A stretch of 64,000 nucleotides of DNA, from positions 164,620,751 to 164,684,750 of the forward strand of contig CM060967.1 in the NCBI GenBank assembly GCA_030765045.1, given 5' to 3'. The DNA is from Tenodera sinensis. Lineage: Eukaryota > Arthropoda > Insecta > Mantodea > Mantidae. Below the pieces are notes generated by a model. It saw only the letters and a list, made by a program, of their open reading frames with translations, was not told where the DNA came from and made no database searches. The position numbers and the translations under genes are program-made. This document shows, in pieces, positions 30,190-43,900 of the stretch; position 1 is the first letter of the stretch; each line of letters begins with the position of its first letter.

Positions 30190-31260
30190 GCATCAGTTGT
30201 GACTTTTTGGATGTCCTTGCTTGTGCATGATTTGTTACCATCGTTGTCCATACATTTTTGACACCTCTTTAGGAAACTATCCATCACTCACCATAGTTCC
30301 TGGCAGATATTTTGTTTTAATTCTTCCAGGGTTTATGAGTTTGTCTTATACACTTTATGTTTTGTTACCCCAGAGATAAAAATCGTTTATTGGAGCTCTG
30401 AGAAATCTTTCTCCGCTAATGGCATGCCACACACCAATTTTTTCATCATGAAGGGGTACTTCATGATCAATATTAGATTCTGAGTTATAGGACCAATATT
30501 TTTTGAGTCAACAGTTGATGCCCATACATACTTGAGTACAATTTTACTCCTTTTTTAGAGAATTAACAGACAGGGAGCCCAACTTTGTCTTTTTTCAATA
30601 AAACTTTGCAACAGTTCATACAACCAATTTTTCGTTGACAACAATTAAAAGTGTGTTTCAGGGCAGAATTATTAGCATGGGCATCATCTTTTAGGGGGTA
30701 CCACATAATAGAAGTTTGCTATCAATTCATTATTCTGTGTGAAAGATATGAGTTATAGTATTTGTTGCAGAAAAGAGTATTAATTTGTGCTAAATAAAAA
30801 ATATTCTTTACATAAAAATTAAAAAAATAATTCATTAATTAAATTTTATTAATTCATTTCCATGGGGGGACCGCAACACTCATGATTATTAGTAGAGATT
30901 TGTGGGCCACTGGGACCCCTGACCTTAACCCCCTGTGATTTCTATCTCTATGGTAACTTAAAACATAAAGTGTACAAGACAAACGCATACATCCTGAAAC
31001 AATTAAAACAAAATATCCGCCAGAAATTGAAGCACGGCGAGTGATGTGTAGTTTCCTAAAGGGGTGCCAAAATGTATGGACAACGACGGTGGCCAGTTTC
31101 AGCATCTCCTTTTGTAAATTTGGTAAGTAAAGCCTTTGAAAATAGTTCTAAAAATATCGTATTGTTTCATTCACGCCTTTCTATGATAGCGGCAGAATCA
31201 ACGTGCGCTGAGGATACGGACAAACAAAACACCGCGCAGCCCATTCTGGACTTTGTTGCT
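30190..31260. mobile_element. Mariner-like element M, copies in inverted orientation
   Basis: 30190-30660 is antisense transposase debris and 30850-31260 is sense debris ending in the TIR. The + part reads WATGTPDLNPL (catalytic PDLxPxD region), YKTNAYI-like KRIHPETIKTKYPPEIEARR, and MCSFLKGCQNVWTTTVASF, with stops. The two halves share arms of about 180 bp: CGTTGTCCATACATTTTTGA at 30242 is the reverse of the region near 31065. The right TIR (about 31125-31255) ends about 0.6 kb before the Smurf ATG. Confidence 0.75.
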
Positions 31261-31875
31261 CTCCCGTTATTTCAAATAGCAATTTATGCCTTGTGTGTAA
31301 CTAATTCGAATTTTCGACTGAACTTCCAGGTCTTATTTATGATAGCTGACTTCAAGATAAGTTAACATTTTCACCAAATAGTTCTTAAGTTAATAATATG
31401 TTACATCCCTTTAACTCAATTTGCTACTCCGGCGAATAGAGCTATTCTTTCATAAAGTAATAAATAACAAAGAATAATAAATAAAGCCAAATTTATTGAC
31501 AATAATTAATCGTCGTTCAATTGCGCAGAAAGCAACGTTTGAATACCCGCCAAGAACCAGATGTATCGTACTTCCTCTATGGAAAACAAGAAACCAATGA
31601 TCTTCCGAAAAAATGGTTTAATAATTACTTTCTGTGTAATCTTATTGCGTTTAAGTTGTTGTCAGTGCTATTTGGTTTAATTTTTACTTTTGGCTTTGTG
31701 GAATTAGTTTGATGAAAAAGTGATTGGGATGAAAATAATTTTAGCAATTGCTGTAATCGTCGAGTTTCTTTATGTCAGACATGTTTGTGTGTATGGTGTA
31801 TAAGTTGTTGGCCCATTTAGGCCAGTTGTTCGCTGATTGGAGTTAAATGTGTTAATACTAAATGAATGAAAAACT
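31261..31875 (+). promoter_or_regulatory. Smurf: Smurf 5' flank (5' UTR and promoter expected here)
   Basis: The 615 bp before the Smurf ATG have no recognised element or upstream exon. No TATA box could be assigned with confidence, and the transcription start is not visible. A promoter is inferred only from position, and an additional noncoding exon further upstream cannot be excluded. Confidence 0.3.
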
Positions 31876-31930
31876 ATGTCCAACCCCGGCGGCAGCAGGA
31901 GGAATGGTGCTATGAAAATACGCTTGACGA
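31876..31930 (+). CDS. Smurf: Smurf exon 1 (start codon)
   Basis: ATG at 31876 reads [18 protein letters not shown], very close to the SMURF1 N-terminus (MSNPGTRRNG...IRLT). The donor gtaagc starts at 31931 after one base of the next codon (A), which the next exon completes to ATT (Ile). The start is chosen by this homology. At 55 nt it is too short to be found as an open frame. Confidence 0.92.
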
Positions 31931-34900
31931 GTAAGCAATAAATCATTTGTAATTGAAACATTTTAGGGCGAAGTTTCCTCTGTAAACCCAACCCGCAGTA
32001 ATTTGGAAGTTCCTGTTTTGTTGTGCTTTTAGGCTAAACCGTAATGGCTGCTTTCTTCAAAGATGAATTATCGCCAGATAATTAACATTTTGGGGTTTAA
32101 TTGGGCAAAAGTTTTAAACTATTTATGTTTTTCTGATCATGCTTAATATAGCAACCATAGCACTTACTTGAAGTACATGACATAACCATTTTTGTTTCAG
32201 TTCTCTGTGCCAGAAATTTGGCCAGGAAGGATTTATTCAGTAAGTATTTTAGTACATTATACAGTTCATACTTTTTCCTGAGTACTACTTTGTCACAGTG
32301 TATGCTAATATTTGATAATGTTTCAGGATTGCCCGATCCATTCGCCAAAATTAGTGTGGATGGATCGGGCCAGTGTCATAGTACAGATACATGCAAAGCA
32401 ACTTTAGATCCAAAGTGGAACCAACACTATGACCTGTAAGTACCCTAGATGGATATACTTTAGATTACGTCCCTCAAGAATTTTAGAGTCCAACTCAGTG
32501 GGCATGTGCAAGGGCTTACAAAATGAAACAAGACTTTCGTCTTCAATAAGTTTTTAAGCTAAGCATGCCTTCCATAAATATTCTAGTTATTTCAGTGCAA
32601 TATCTAAAGCACTGCAAAATCTAAGCTTGTGACATAACAGCAAATAGGTCTAGTGCACATGGATTTCTCCATTGGACTGGATTGTAAGAATATGGAAATA
32701 ACAATGTTGTTTACCATATCTTTACATAAATTATATATACGTCTCACATAGACTGGCTACTGGCATATATTTACCTGTTTACATTTATGTTTTTGAGGTT
32801 AAACCCATATCAGAGGCACAATCAGTTCATTTCTTTGCCTGTCATCGTTTGTAGCATGTTGAATGTTACGTTATAACCAGATATAGAAATTTCCAAGCAT
32901 TAAAGCTAAGACAAAAGGAAATTGGGTTGAACTATTACTAAACTTTACACTGTGATGTTGTATGTAATAAATCACCCCCTCCCCACAACTATCACAGTTC
33001 CTTCTGTTGACATGTGCACAGCAATCACAAGACCATATTTTACCCACCGTCAGTGACCCATGGTTGCTTTGTGTATGTTCTGTGTACTGACGGTTCGAGT
33101 GTAGCTACATGAGAATTCCATAGCCTGGTTATTGCATTTACTAGATATATCCAGTGGACAAGTTTGTGTTTACTAGAAAGTAATGTTGCTGCAAAAGCTT
33201 CCAAGCACCATGCAATTTAAACCGTGTCAACAGTATACAGAATTCATTGAGAGCATGAGGAGGTAGCAAGTAAGAATAAAATTACAGGCATAGTCTATGA
33301 TCAAGATCTTAAGCTGCAAAGCATAGTTAAGAGATGTTTTAAATATGTAGAGGAGTGAAGAAGTACTGTGAAATGATGACATAGCATAGCCATAGTGTCT
33401 GTGAAGCTAAACCCCAATAATCCAAATGAATATGCATACATAATACCTACCAATTGAATGCTTCTTCGTATGTGACCACTTTATATTGCAATTCCATTAT
33501 AATTATTCTTCACGAGTTGACTGCCTGGTGTTACGCAGCCTTGGATGCTTTGGCAGCACTCAACATTACCCAATAGAATACTCAGTAGCATTAATAATGG
33601 TAGAAATGTGTAAAAAAGTTGCCAATTGTAAAGAAGTTCAACAGTTTACATCATTTTCATTTTAGTTTCCACTTTGTAGTATGCACCTAATAGGACATTG
33701 TATGGGTTATCCTGTAGAAATGCGGCGTCATGTGTTCGACAGGCAGCTGTGTTGTGACTGCAGTGTTGTTATCAGGTACCTATATGTCCTTTAACTCGTT
33801 GGTGACATGTGTTGCCAATGTTGGAAGATTGAAATCCGTGGAAGCATCCGAATGTTGCCAACCAACTTGTTAACGTTATTTCTTGTTCTTATTTAGAGTT
33901 ATTATTGTTTTGTAATTAAGTGATGTGGCGTAAGTTCTTGTGCGGTGTGGTTGTGGTTTTAATCTGTATTCTACATACGTTTGAAAATGAAAAATTGTAC
34001 TGAGGAAGAGATATTGTGGCTCATCAAAGCATATGAATGCTTCGAGTTTTAGTACAATTCAAAAAGTGAAAATTACCACAACAGGCACCACGGTGACCTA
34101 AAGCTGTTCACCGTATGAATTTTTGCCAAACCCGCAAAATGTATGTATGTCAACTATAATATAATGTAAATTTTAGCCTGTAAGCCGGGCCCAATGTACC
34201 GGCACCAGCACAATACTGGAATAAATAAACTTGAACTTGTTGCGCATTTTCACAGATGACTACACTGATCAAATGTGTAATTTTATTGCAACAATAATAA
34301 TGATAATAATAATAAGTAATAATTAACTAATTATTAATACTAATATTGAGGATGTATAATAGAGTAATTTTATTACAGATTATGCAGTATTAACAACAAT
34401 AATAATAAATAATAGTAGTTCATTGTATTGGCTATTTTGTGATGCGTGGTTGGTAGTTTTAGCGAGTTGTACAATGTTAAGTTGGTGGCAACAGATATTT
34501 CTGCCTTGCAGCGCCATCTTCCGTTGTAGATCCATGACATAGTAGAACTGTCAGTGAAACACGTGACACCGCACTCCTAATTTCACCCATTGCATGCTAT
34601 GTGTCTTTACAGCAAGGAAATCTATTTTCTATCAGATTTTCATAATTTATTTAGAATTTTTGTACCTGTAAATGGAAGTTATAAAATATGTTAATGGTCT
34701 ACATACACCATAAAATTAATTGAAGAAGTGAGAACCATATTGGGTCAAATCCATTTTCCACATGTTTTAAGCTGACTGCATCTTATGATTACAAATTGCT
34801 TGAGAACTATCTATAGTCGGTTGCATCCAAACAGCCAATAAACACAGAGGTTTTCCATCATGTACCTTGGTCGAAAACATAGTAATTATAATGGCAGTAA

Positions 34901-37900
34901 ACAATAAATGTAGCAAATGGATGAAAAATTGTGGTCAGTGGAAAGTTAAAAGTATGTAGACCTATCATAACCTCTACTATAATAGAGTGATTCAATAAAC
35001 AGTTGACATTCTATGCAATCTCTCTAAGTTTAAAAGTTATATTAATTTAACAGGCCCATGTAACTCTAAGCCTAATCTCATTCTTAATTAAGATTTTCAA
35101 TTTCCTGTGTCACTTGATACAGCAAGTATTCCTGTTCTAGCCTAGTATCTACTATATGAATATGCAAAACTACATTCCACAATAACTTGCATGGCTGTAG
35201 CAATGAATGGGTAGCATGCGTATTTTTGAACCACTTGAGTTTGGATTTTCCAGTGGTGGATAATTATACTGAGCTTTTACCATATGTCCCTCTCCTATCA
35301 CACGTGCACTCTTGTTTTTTTTGAAATTTAAAAGATGTAGAGTTAACTGACTTAAATTCCTAAATGTTATAATGTTATATTTCAATTACAAACTGCAAAC
35401 ACATGGTTTTAACCAAAAATCTTAATGAATAGTAAATAGCTTTGACTATCAAAATGCATTTTTAAATATATACCCATATACCGTTAAAAAGAAAGAAGAA
35501 AATGAGCTGACGTTTATAGGTGCTTTTTGTAGTATTTCAACTTTTTTTTTTAAATATCACACTCTCAGAATAGCTCAGTCAACTCATTGCAGTACATGTA
35601 TTTGAACTGTTGTTCCATACCCATCTGTTACAAATATGATGTTGTTTTCTAGTGCCTTGCATCTGGCAATGAAGCCATTAGCATTCGTGCTTTGATTGAT
35701 TGATTTGTGGGTTTAAGGGCGTTCAACTTCTAGGTCATTAGCACCCTTCTAAAATTCATGGCAATAGCCAGATATAAACTTGAATCAAAAATAAATTACT
35801 AGTATCAAAGAAAAAATACACATAAACGTAAAACCAGCGGCAATAACCGGATATAAAACAATGTAATAAATAGGTCAAAAGGCACAAACAATAATCTAAA
35901 ATTTTAAATCCTCAAATTGATATTACAATCCGCTAAAAACTTAAAAACTCTATCAACCGCTGTTTTGTCGTCCGCTAGGACCTCTGCAATTCTGGCAGGC
36001 AGCTGCAGAGAATCCCGAAGGTGCGCTAGAGACCAACACTCCAGCAGCACATGGCGAAGCATTCGTGCTTTCCAATGCTTTTGAACTGTAGTTTCTTCTG
36101 ATGTTAATGCTTCACAGGTCTTCAAGTTGTCTTCGTTCATTTCTGTTGGATCGTTACACAGGACATATATTGGTGAAGCTGGGATACCTATTCTGTAGAG
36201 ATGACTTTCTAAGCAGTCGTGATTTGTCAGTAGTCGGAAGGCTGCAACTGCTGTTTTCCTTGGTCTCTGGGAGATTATATCTGGGTTGGAAAGTAGTGTA
36301 ATCCATTTTTTATCTTTGGCATTTGTTTCTATTTCTTGCAGGTATGAATGAGAAAATTTTTTAATGATCAAGCGTTTTATTGAGGAATATGAGAAATTGA
36401 ATTTAGACTTTTGTTTTATTGTTGTGCCTTTCTTTGCAAGTGAGTCTGCAGCTTCATTCCCCATGACTCCACAGTGTGCTGGAATCCATTGGAGATGAAC
36501 AGTCTTATTAACTTTTTGGAGTTGTGTTAACATTTTGTAGCATTCTCTAATTTTTGTTGACTTAGAATCTGAAAGAATTACTGCCTTGTTAAATTTATTT
36601 AAGGGAAGATTTAATAATTGCCGGAGAGCAATGTATATAGCCTCTATTTCTCCATCATAATTTGTTGTGTCTCTGCCAACAGAATGATAAAAGGAAAAAT
36701 GTGAACACGTAACTCCAGCTCCAGTAAGTTTTTCCGTGGAGGATCCATCAGTATATATGTGCAGCCATTCTTCTGTGGGATATCTAGTATTGATTGTTTC
36801 CAGAGCTAGAAGTTGTTGTATTTCTTTTGGTGTGTCTGATTTACTTATTTCCTCTATTAATTCCAAACTGAAGGTAGGTTGCAATAATTCCAATGGATTT
36901 TCTCTTATAAGTAGATTTTCTCTGATGTTAGGAATGTTCAATTTGGATTTAATCTGTGTTACCTTTTCTAGGAAACTACTATGAGTTTTAAGGATTGAAG
37001 GGGGGAGGTTATCTTCTGTCCATTTAGAGTTTGGCAGTCGTAACATTTTCTCGTGTTGGAGCAATGCTTGTTCTTCTATTTTTGTTGTTATTGATGGGGT
37101 CCGTGTTAAGGCAAGCATGGCATCAATAGGTGTGGATTTAACTGCTCCAGTGATTAGGTGAAGAACCTGATTTTGTATTTGTTCAAGTTTATTGATGTTA
37201 GCATTTGCTGCTGTTATTAAAGCTTCAGAACAGTATTTGGTTTAACGTACATTTTGTATGTTGTGTTAAGGACTCTCCTTGAGCAGCCCCATTTAGCACC
37301 AGCTAACCTTTTCAGGATTTGCAGTTTCTTTTCAATCTTTTCTGAGATGTTTGTTATATGTTTTTTCCAACTTAGCTTTCTGTCGAAAGTGATGCCTAAG
37401 TATTTGACATAATCAACTGCTTTGAGTGGTTTACTATTATAATTTATGTTAATATTAACTGGTTTGTATTTTAGTGTAAATAATTCATAATTTAAGAGGT
37501 AGAACTGGAACTTACAAATTCAATGCCACAACTGGGATTTGAACCACAGACCTTCCGCTTGCCGGGCGGACGCGCTAACCACTGAGCTATTGTGACAAAC
37601 TGCCAGAATGGCATTAAATTCTCAAGCCAGTTCGTATTTCTCCTGGTAAACCACAAAGGCAGTCTCACATCAGAGACAATTACCCCAATGGTGACTTACT
37701 ATTGCAAGTACTTTATATCCCAGGATTAAATAACCTTCACTTGGTAATTATTATTTATTTATGCCAACAAACCTACTGTTGGTGTTTTTAAACACACAAG
37801 CCGTGTGTGGGCAAAGTTTAAGAGGTAGAACTGGAACTTAAAAATTCAATGCCACAACTGCCCGGCAAGCGGAAGGTCTGTGGCTCAAATCCCAGTTGTG

Positions 37901-40900
37901 GCATTGAATTTTTAAGTTCCAGTTCTACCTCTTAAACTTTGCCCACACACGGCTTGTGTGTTTAAAAACACCAACAGTAAGTTTGTTGGCATAAATAAAT
38001 AATAATTTCACAAATTTTTTTATTCATTTCATCTGTTGACTTGAACTCTGATTCTAACAGTATATTACACTTCCCTTTTATCTCATTTTGGAAACTGGAC
38101 CAATCTGCTTTTTTAAAATTCCAAGAAGTTTTAATTTTTGGTTTGTTACTTTTATTATTAGACCTCTTATGGAGTTTATGGTGATTCTGTGGCCTGAACC
38201 TGGGTCTTCTATTATTTCTCTTTTTGTATTGTCAATTATGTCAGATGACTCCATCAGATGATCAGGATTTGTACCCGAACCATTATAATGAAGGTAAGTG
38301 GGTGGATAATTTGGATTAAATATTAATTCCATTGTTGATGAGTTTAATAGATCTTCTATGACTCTTCCTGCTGAATTTATATCTCTGTAGCCCCACCTAG
38401 GGGAGTGTGCATTAAAATCACCTATTAAAATACTTTTGGGTTCTATGGGAATAGAATTTAGATCTAGAGTATTGTCTGGAGGATTGTAGATACTGTAAAT
38501 TCTATAGTGGTAGTTACTTTTCCATACTTCAATTTTAACTATTTCTGATTTATCTTGTTCTTCCATTGTTTTTTGGATTTGAATAGTAGCTTTCATATTT
38601 CTTTTAATTCCTGTAAGAATACCACTTGCTATTTGATGAGCTTTTGGAAGTATATGTGTAGTTTACTGATCCATTTCAAAGTATATTTCCTGTTCTGATA
38701 TATTGGCTTCTTGTACTGTGAAGACATCTATATCTTGGTCTTTTAATATTTTCATTAGCTCTTGTTTTTTTAGGCTGGGACATGCCTCCTGCATTCCATT
38801 GTAGAATTCTTAAAGTATTGGAATTGTTGTGATGAAATTTGCCTAAAGATGTCCCCACCTGGAGAACCAATTGGGGGACAGTTTTAACTCCGGAATGTTT
38901 ATCTTTAGGACTCATACTCATGTAACTGTTTTCTTAACGGGCACCAGTTTTACAATGTGGCAGTTACATCGCCCGACTTAAACCCCCATTTTGCAAGGGG
39001 AACCACACCTATCGTTGGTCAACGGGTCCATCGGACCTAGCCGGGAGGACTAAATAGGTGGTATTTAGATTCACCGACCTTCCCCTCATGTGCCTCTGAA
39101 GGACGCTGTTGTGCTGTGATAGGCCAGCACATATGTAAATGGCATTTCCTGCATTTTAGATGAAACAGTTATACCGCTGTGATTCGGTCCTGTTGCAAAT
39201 ATAAGAATATTATTTTTTCATCACAAGTAAATTTTGAAAATCCTGTTAACATTTGCTAAATCAGCATTGATTTTACACTTTTATCTTTAGCATTCACTAC
39301 ACAGCATAGCACCCTATGACTTAAAACTTTCTTCTTCTTCTTCTTGTTTTGTAGTGTTTTAACGCCCACTTTTACTACATACGGCACTGCAGGCATTGAC
39401 GCCGATGATACATGAAATGATGATGGAGCACCAGTGGAATGAGTTGGCAGGGGGAACCAGAGAACCTGGAGGAAGCCCACCCCAGTGCCGCTTCTTCCAC
39501 CATAAATCCCATATGCGGTTGCCTGGGATCGAACCCAGGCCGCTTTGGTGAGAAGCAAATGGTCTAACCACTCGGCTATGGTGTGACCTAAAACTTAAGA
39601 CAACAAAGCAAGGAGGGGAAATGGAACACATTCAACCTCTTATGTCACAAAATTAGAACATTCCACCCATTATTGCACTTCCTAGTAGTATTAATCCATT
39701 AAAAATTTAAATTGGGTGAACTCCATTCATGTATTTCATCACAAGATGCTCTGTTGCATTTTGGCCACTGCAATTTTATGCCCAAGTTACCTTTTTAAGG
39801 GGGACCGTCTGTCATCTTTTGCAGTGTTTCTGTAGCACACCTTCAGGAATCTCTGCAACTGCTGATCACTCTTGCAGAGGTCCTAGCAGGTAATCTAAGA
39901 ATTTTTAAAATTTTTATCAAAGGTAAACTTCCAACTAAGGTATTAGTATTACCGATATCACAATTTCATACCTTTCAGCTCTTTTGTAAATTTGTCTTTA
40001 TTTCTGGCTTTTGCCATGATTAATTCTAACTATTGATCTATATTTGTGAGTTTTGATAGGACTTTAATTTATATTCATTTTTATCTCTGGTTTTGCCATG
40101 ATTAGTTCTGCATAAGGAGCTTGCTTGATTTACATTAGTCTTTTCCACTATTCATGTTATAAGGGCACTGATGGCTGGTGGTTGAGCACCCTTAAATATA
40201 CATAATTAAAAATTCAGCCTAATGTTGCTTAGATGTTCAAGCATGTGAATAATAATGAAGTAAAACTTAACATTGATTTAGACTTTTGTAGCAAATGTTA
40301 ACTAGTCAGGACCTAGTAATTATTTTAGGGCACAATCACTTAATTTTGTATCAGTTTCAACCAAATTTGAAATCTTGACAAATTTCCAACAATATATTGA
40401 GTGGTTCACTTTGCCCTTATTTGGTTTTACACGATCTACAGACTATAAGCTACCTTATAAACAAACTCCACTGATGCCGTGATCTATGGCGATTGGAAAG
40501 GAGGAGACTGAGGTGCACTTGTGTACGTGTCTCATATATGGTTTTGACTATAAACTATGCAAAATCAAAAGGTTTGATTATCCAAATTCTGACTGATAGT
40601 GCACATCGTGGCAAGTGCTGTGAGTGAAACCATGTAATGAGCTGTGTACACTAACCACTTCCTATAATGAAGATTAACGGTAGTTATGTTTAATGTGCAA
40701 TTGTGGATATTCATTTTTACTTTCTCTGCTGGTAAGTAGGGGAAGTATTGTATTCCACCAAAAAATTCGATGTCGAGATTTCACCGGAAATATATGCTTT
40801 GAGACCCCCTTAACCCAAAAAAAGCATTTTTAGAAAAAGGTGTGTGTATATGCGTGCATGTGTGTCAGTCTGTGGACAGCATAACTCAAAAATGAAAAGT

Positions 40901-43900
40901 AGTTTAAAAACCAAAGTTGGTATTTAAGTTTAATGTCTTTCAAGGATGTAACACTAAGATTTTGAAGAAAATACCCTCACCCTAAACTACCCTTTACATG
41001 GAAAATTTTTCGAAAATTTTGATTTTCTTGAAAATGGCTCTAACAATTTTGATGAAAATGTCATATGTTTGAGATATTTTTATGCCAAATGAAATGTGTA
41101 TCTTGAATTTTCTGGCTATAGCCCCTGTAGTCGTATTTACTCTGGACGACTTTTGCATAACTGGTAAACCGTTAGATAGACCAAATCATACTATACAAAA
41201 AATGTAGATCTTGCTAAAATACACAATTTATGTCTAAATTTTTCTTGTAGGGTGAACTATTTCAGGAATATTCCTTGTTACGTGTGTGAGTTTCGGAAAA
41301 CTTAAAACTTTCCTGAAATGGATCATTAATTTTTTTATGTTAAGTGTGCAAAGAGAACTGAATCTCAAAGCTTTAAAAGATTTGACTATCGCACAAAGCC
41401 TACTGTATTCTAACATTCCCCTTGCACCTACAAGGAAATAAGCAATAAGATAATTTGCACAAATGTTTATCTCAACTAGCACGAAGAAGATATAGGAATA
41501 AGAGTTTGTAAGAATGGTTAGTACAAGAGTAGAGAAGTCGTGTGAGTGCAATACATCAGATTTTTCATTCATGAGCTAATCTGAAAATGTCGGTTCCAGA
41601 TCTCATTCAAAATTAACAATATGATAGTTTGAAGTGATGTTCAAGAAGAGAGAATGTGAATTGTCTTTGAAGACCCGTTCATTCTGAGTAAATGTTGCAT
41701 GTTTTTACTTCTACCGTGTACTATACAGTATATTTTTTAGAAGGTATATGAAGTAAGCCAATGTGTGCTAGCGATACCTATGCTGCTGCCAGGTGATCCG
41801 CCATAACAAGGAAGGTGCAGATAGAGAAAGAGGAAAGTAACATTTGTTGCATCACAAATTGTCAGAATGTAAACTTGCATAACAAAGGATTAATCTGCAC
41901 AGCACTATAACCTGTAAAATATAATATTATGATAGACACAAAATTTAATGGCAGCTGATATGAGCACTTCGTTTCTCTTTCTTGTTGTACAAATAAATTT
42001 TGTGGGCACAAATGATATGATATTTATATCATTGGCTTTACAGTATGGTTTCGCAGCATGTTGGACTATACAACACTGCAAGGCCTGACAAGCATATGAT
42101 TGGATTTTGTGTTGACCAGCTCCTCATGCTACCCACCATTAAATTATGTGTCAGCCATAATATTTATTTACTGAAAATGTATACCTAAATTTCTGAAAGA
42201 CCTTATTGTGCTTATCATGCTTGTCTTCTTCCTCATCCAGTCTTAATTCAGAATCAGCTTCCTACAGATAACTAATTTTTGCATGGCCACTTTATGGAAA
42301 TCTTCCTCCAGTTTTTTTATAGTATAATACGACTAGCTGAGTCCTGTTTTGTCACTCTGTCAAGTGCAGCAAGCATAAGCATTTCAACATCCACAAGACG
42401 AAAAATGGTGTTTTCGTTAGTGACTTTCCCCTTTACTTTAGCCTAAATTAATTCTATGGAGTTATACTGGAAATAGTAAGGATGCAAATGAATAATTTGA
42501 TGCCCTTTTACTAATGCACTTTGATCAAGCTGATGCCTTTTTTCTTGTGTTTTGTATTGATTTATGTTCTGTAACAATATTTGGCCTGCGCCTTTGGTTC
42601 AAGATTTTAAAAGTGACATTGTTGACAGTTCACAAAATACAGAATGTTAAAACAAATATTGTATGCATATTGCCACAGTTACACAAAGCATTTTAAACTT
42701 AATTTGTGTGTGCACTGGTCTCGAACTGAACCTCAATGTCACACATGCCACCCCCAGACTCAGCAGGTCATGTTCAGTCAATTTTTAAAAGATATGTGCA
42801 GTTCAAAATGACATTTCTTAAATGTCTCACCAACTACTGCTCAATGAAAAGAAATAACACAGGAGCGAGGTTGAAAGTTGGAACATAGCATAAACATAGT
42901 CAGCGTTGCTTATTCCTAGAAAGATAACTCAAGAAGCATATGGCATAGAAACATGGCTGCTTCAAAAAATGTTTGCTGTGTATATCAAGGCATATAACAA
43001 TGTCAAATTTGCATCTGTAATTTTGGGTGCATGAAAGAGAAGATGCAACACAAAGATTCAAAGGAAAATCTCCCACTCCAGGCTACCTTTATATGGAATA
43101 TTTTGCAAAATGTGTTTTTCTCTCTCTTTCCCCCATAAGAGATAAACAATAGCTGCCACAAATAATGTAGACCTCATTAAAGCACAACATTCGTCAAATA
43201 TTTTTGTGGCATTAACCATTACCAAGGTTTTTTATTTTAATTACAAAGCCATTACATAGCAACCTGGTTTTAAAAGATTTGACTCAATTATTTTACTTTT
43301 TCCTTCTTGTACCTACAATGAAAGTGTAACAAAAGCATTTCTGCAAGAATTTATCATGGAGTAGAAAGAAGATTAAGCTTTTGTAAAATTATTTTGCTGG
43401 AGGGTGGGTTAAGAAAATCATGAGAATGTAAGACAAATTTATAGACACATTCCATCGAATTTTATTGTTTATGGAAATCATTTCTAAATGAATGCATGGA
43501 AGATGTCAATCTTATCAGTTAAAGTTAGCAGTAGTCTAGAAAGTTAATACTCTTCTCCGCTCCACTCTTCTCTGACTTCCCAAGTTCCATTTTCTGCTCT
43601 CCTTTGTTTCATTGTTTGAACTATTCCTTGCTTCCATGTTAACTTGGGTCTTCCTCATTTCCTACATCCCACTAGAGTCCATTCATGTATCTTCTTTGGC
43701 AGTCTGTTTATGATGTTATTGTAGTGTTCTCTATTTCCAGTTACATTGGTAAAGGAGATGGCATTACCATTAGTGTCTGGAACCATAAAAAGATCCACAA
43801 GAAACAGGGGAGTGGATTTCTGGGTTGTGTTCGTATCATGTCTAACACAATTCAGCGGCTCAAAGATACAGGATGTAAGTACTATAGAAATATTTGCAAT

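Larger units (their letters stand above)
35690..39150 (-). mobile_element. LINE A (I/Jockey-like with RNase H), RT core deleted
   Basis: The 5' region is near 39150 and the 3' end near 35690, where a (GATT)n run (35692-35703) marks the tail; GCTAATGACCTAGAAGTTGA precedes it on the minus strand. Reading 5' to 3': 5' UTR (39150-38930), endonuclease start (38676-38921), endonuclease (38078-38596), a SINE-1 block (37495-38007) replacing the RT palm, RT thumb (about 37120-37490, [16 protein letters not shown]), and connection plus RNase H (35904-37118). It lies antisense in Smurf intron 3. The SINE block sits exactly where the RT fingers and palm should be. Confidence 0.85.

Noticed and set aside
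35904..37118. 404-residue antisense frame as a host RNase H gene
   Set aside because: It is continuous with LINE reverse transcriptase thumb sequence, and an APE endonuclease lies upstream on the same strand. It is a retrotransposon ORF2 remnant.
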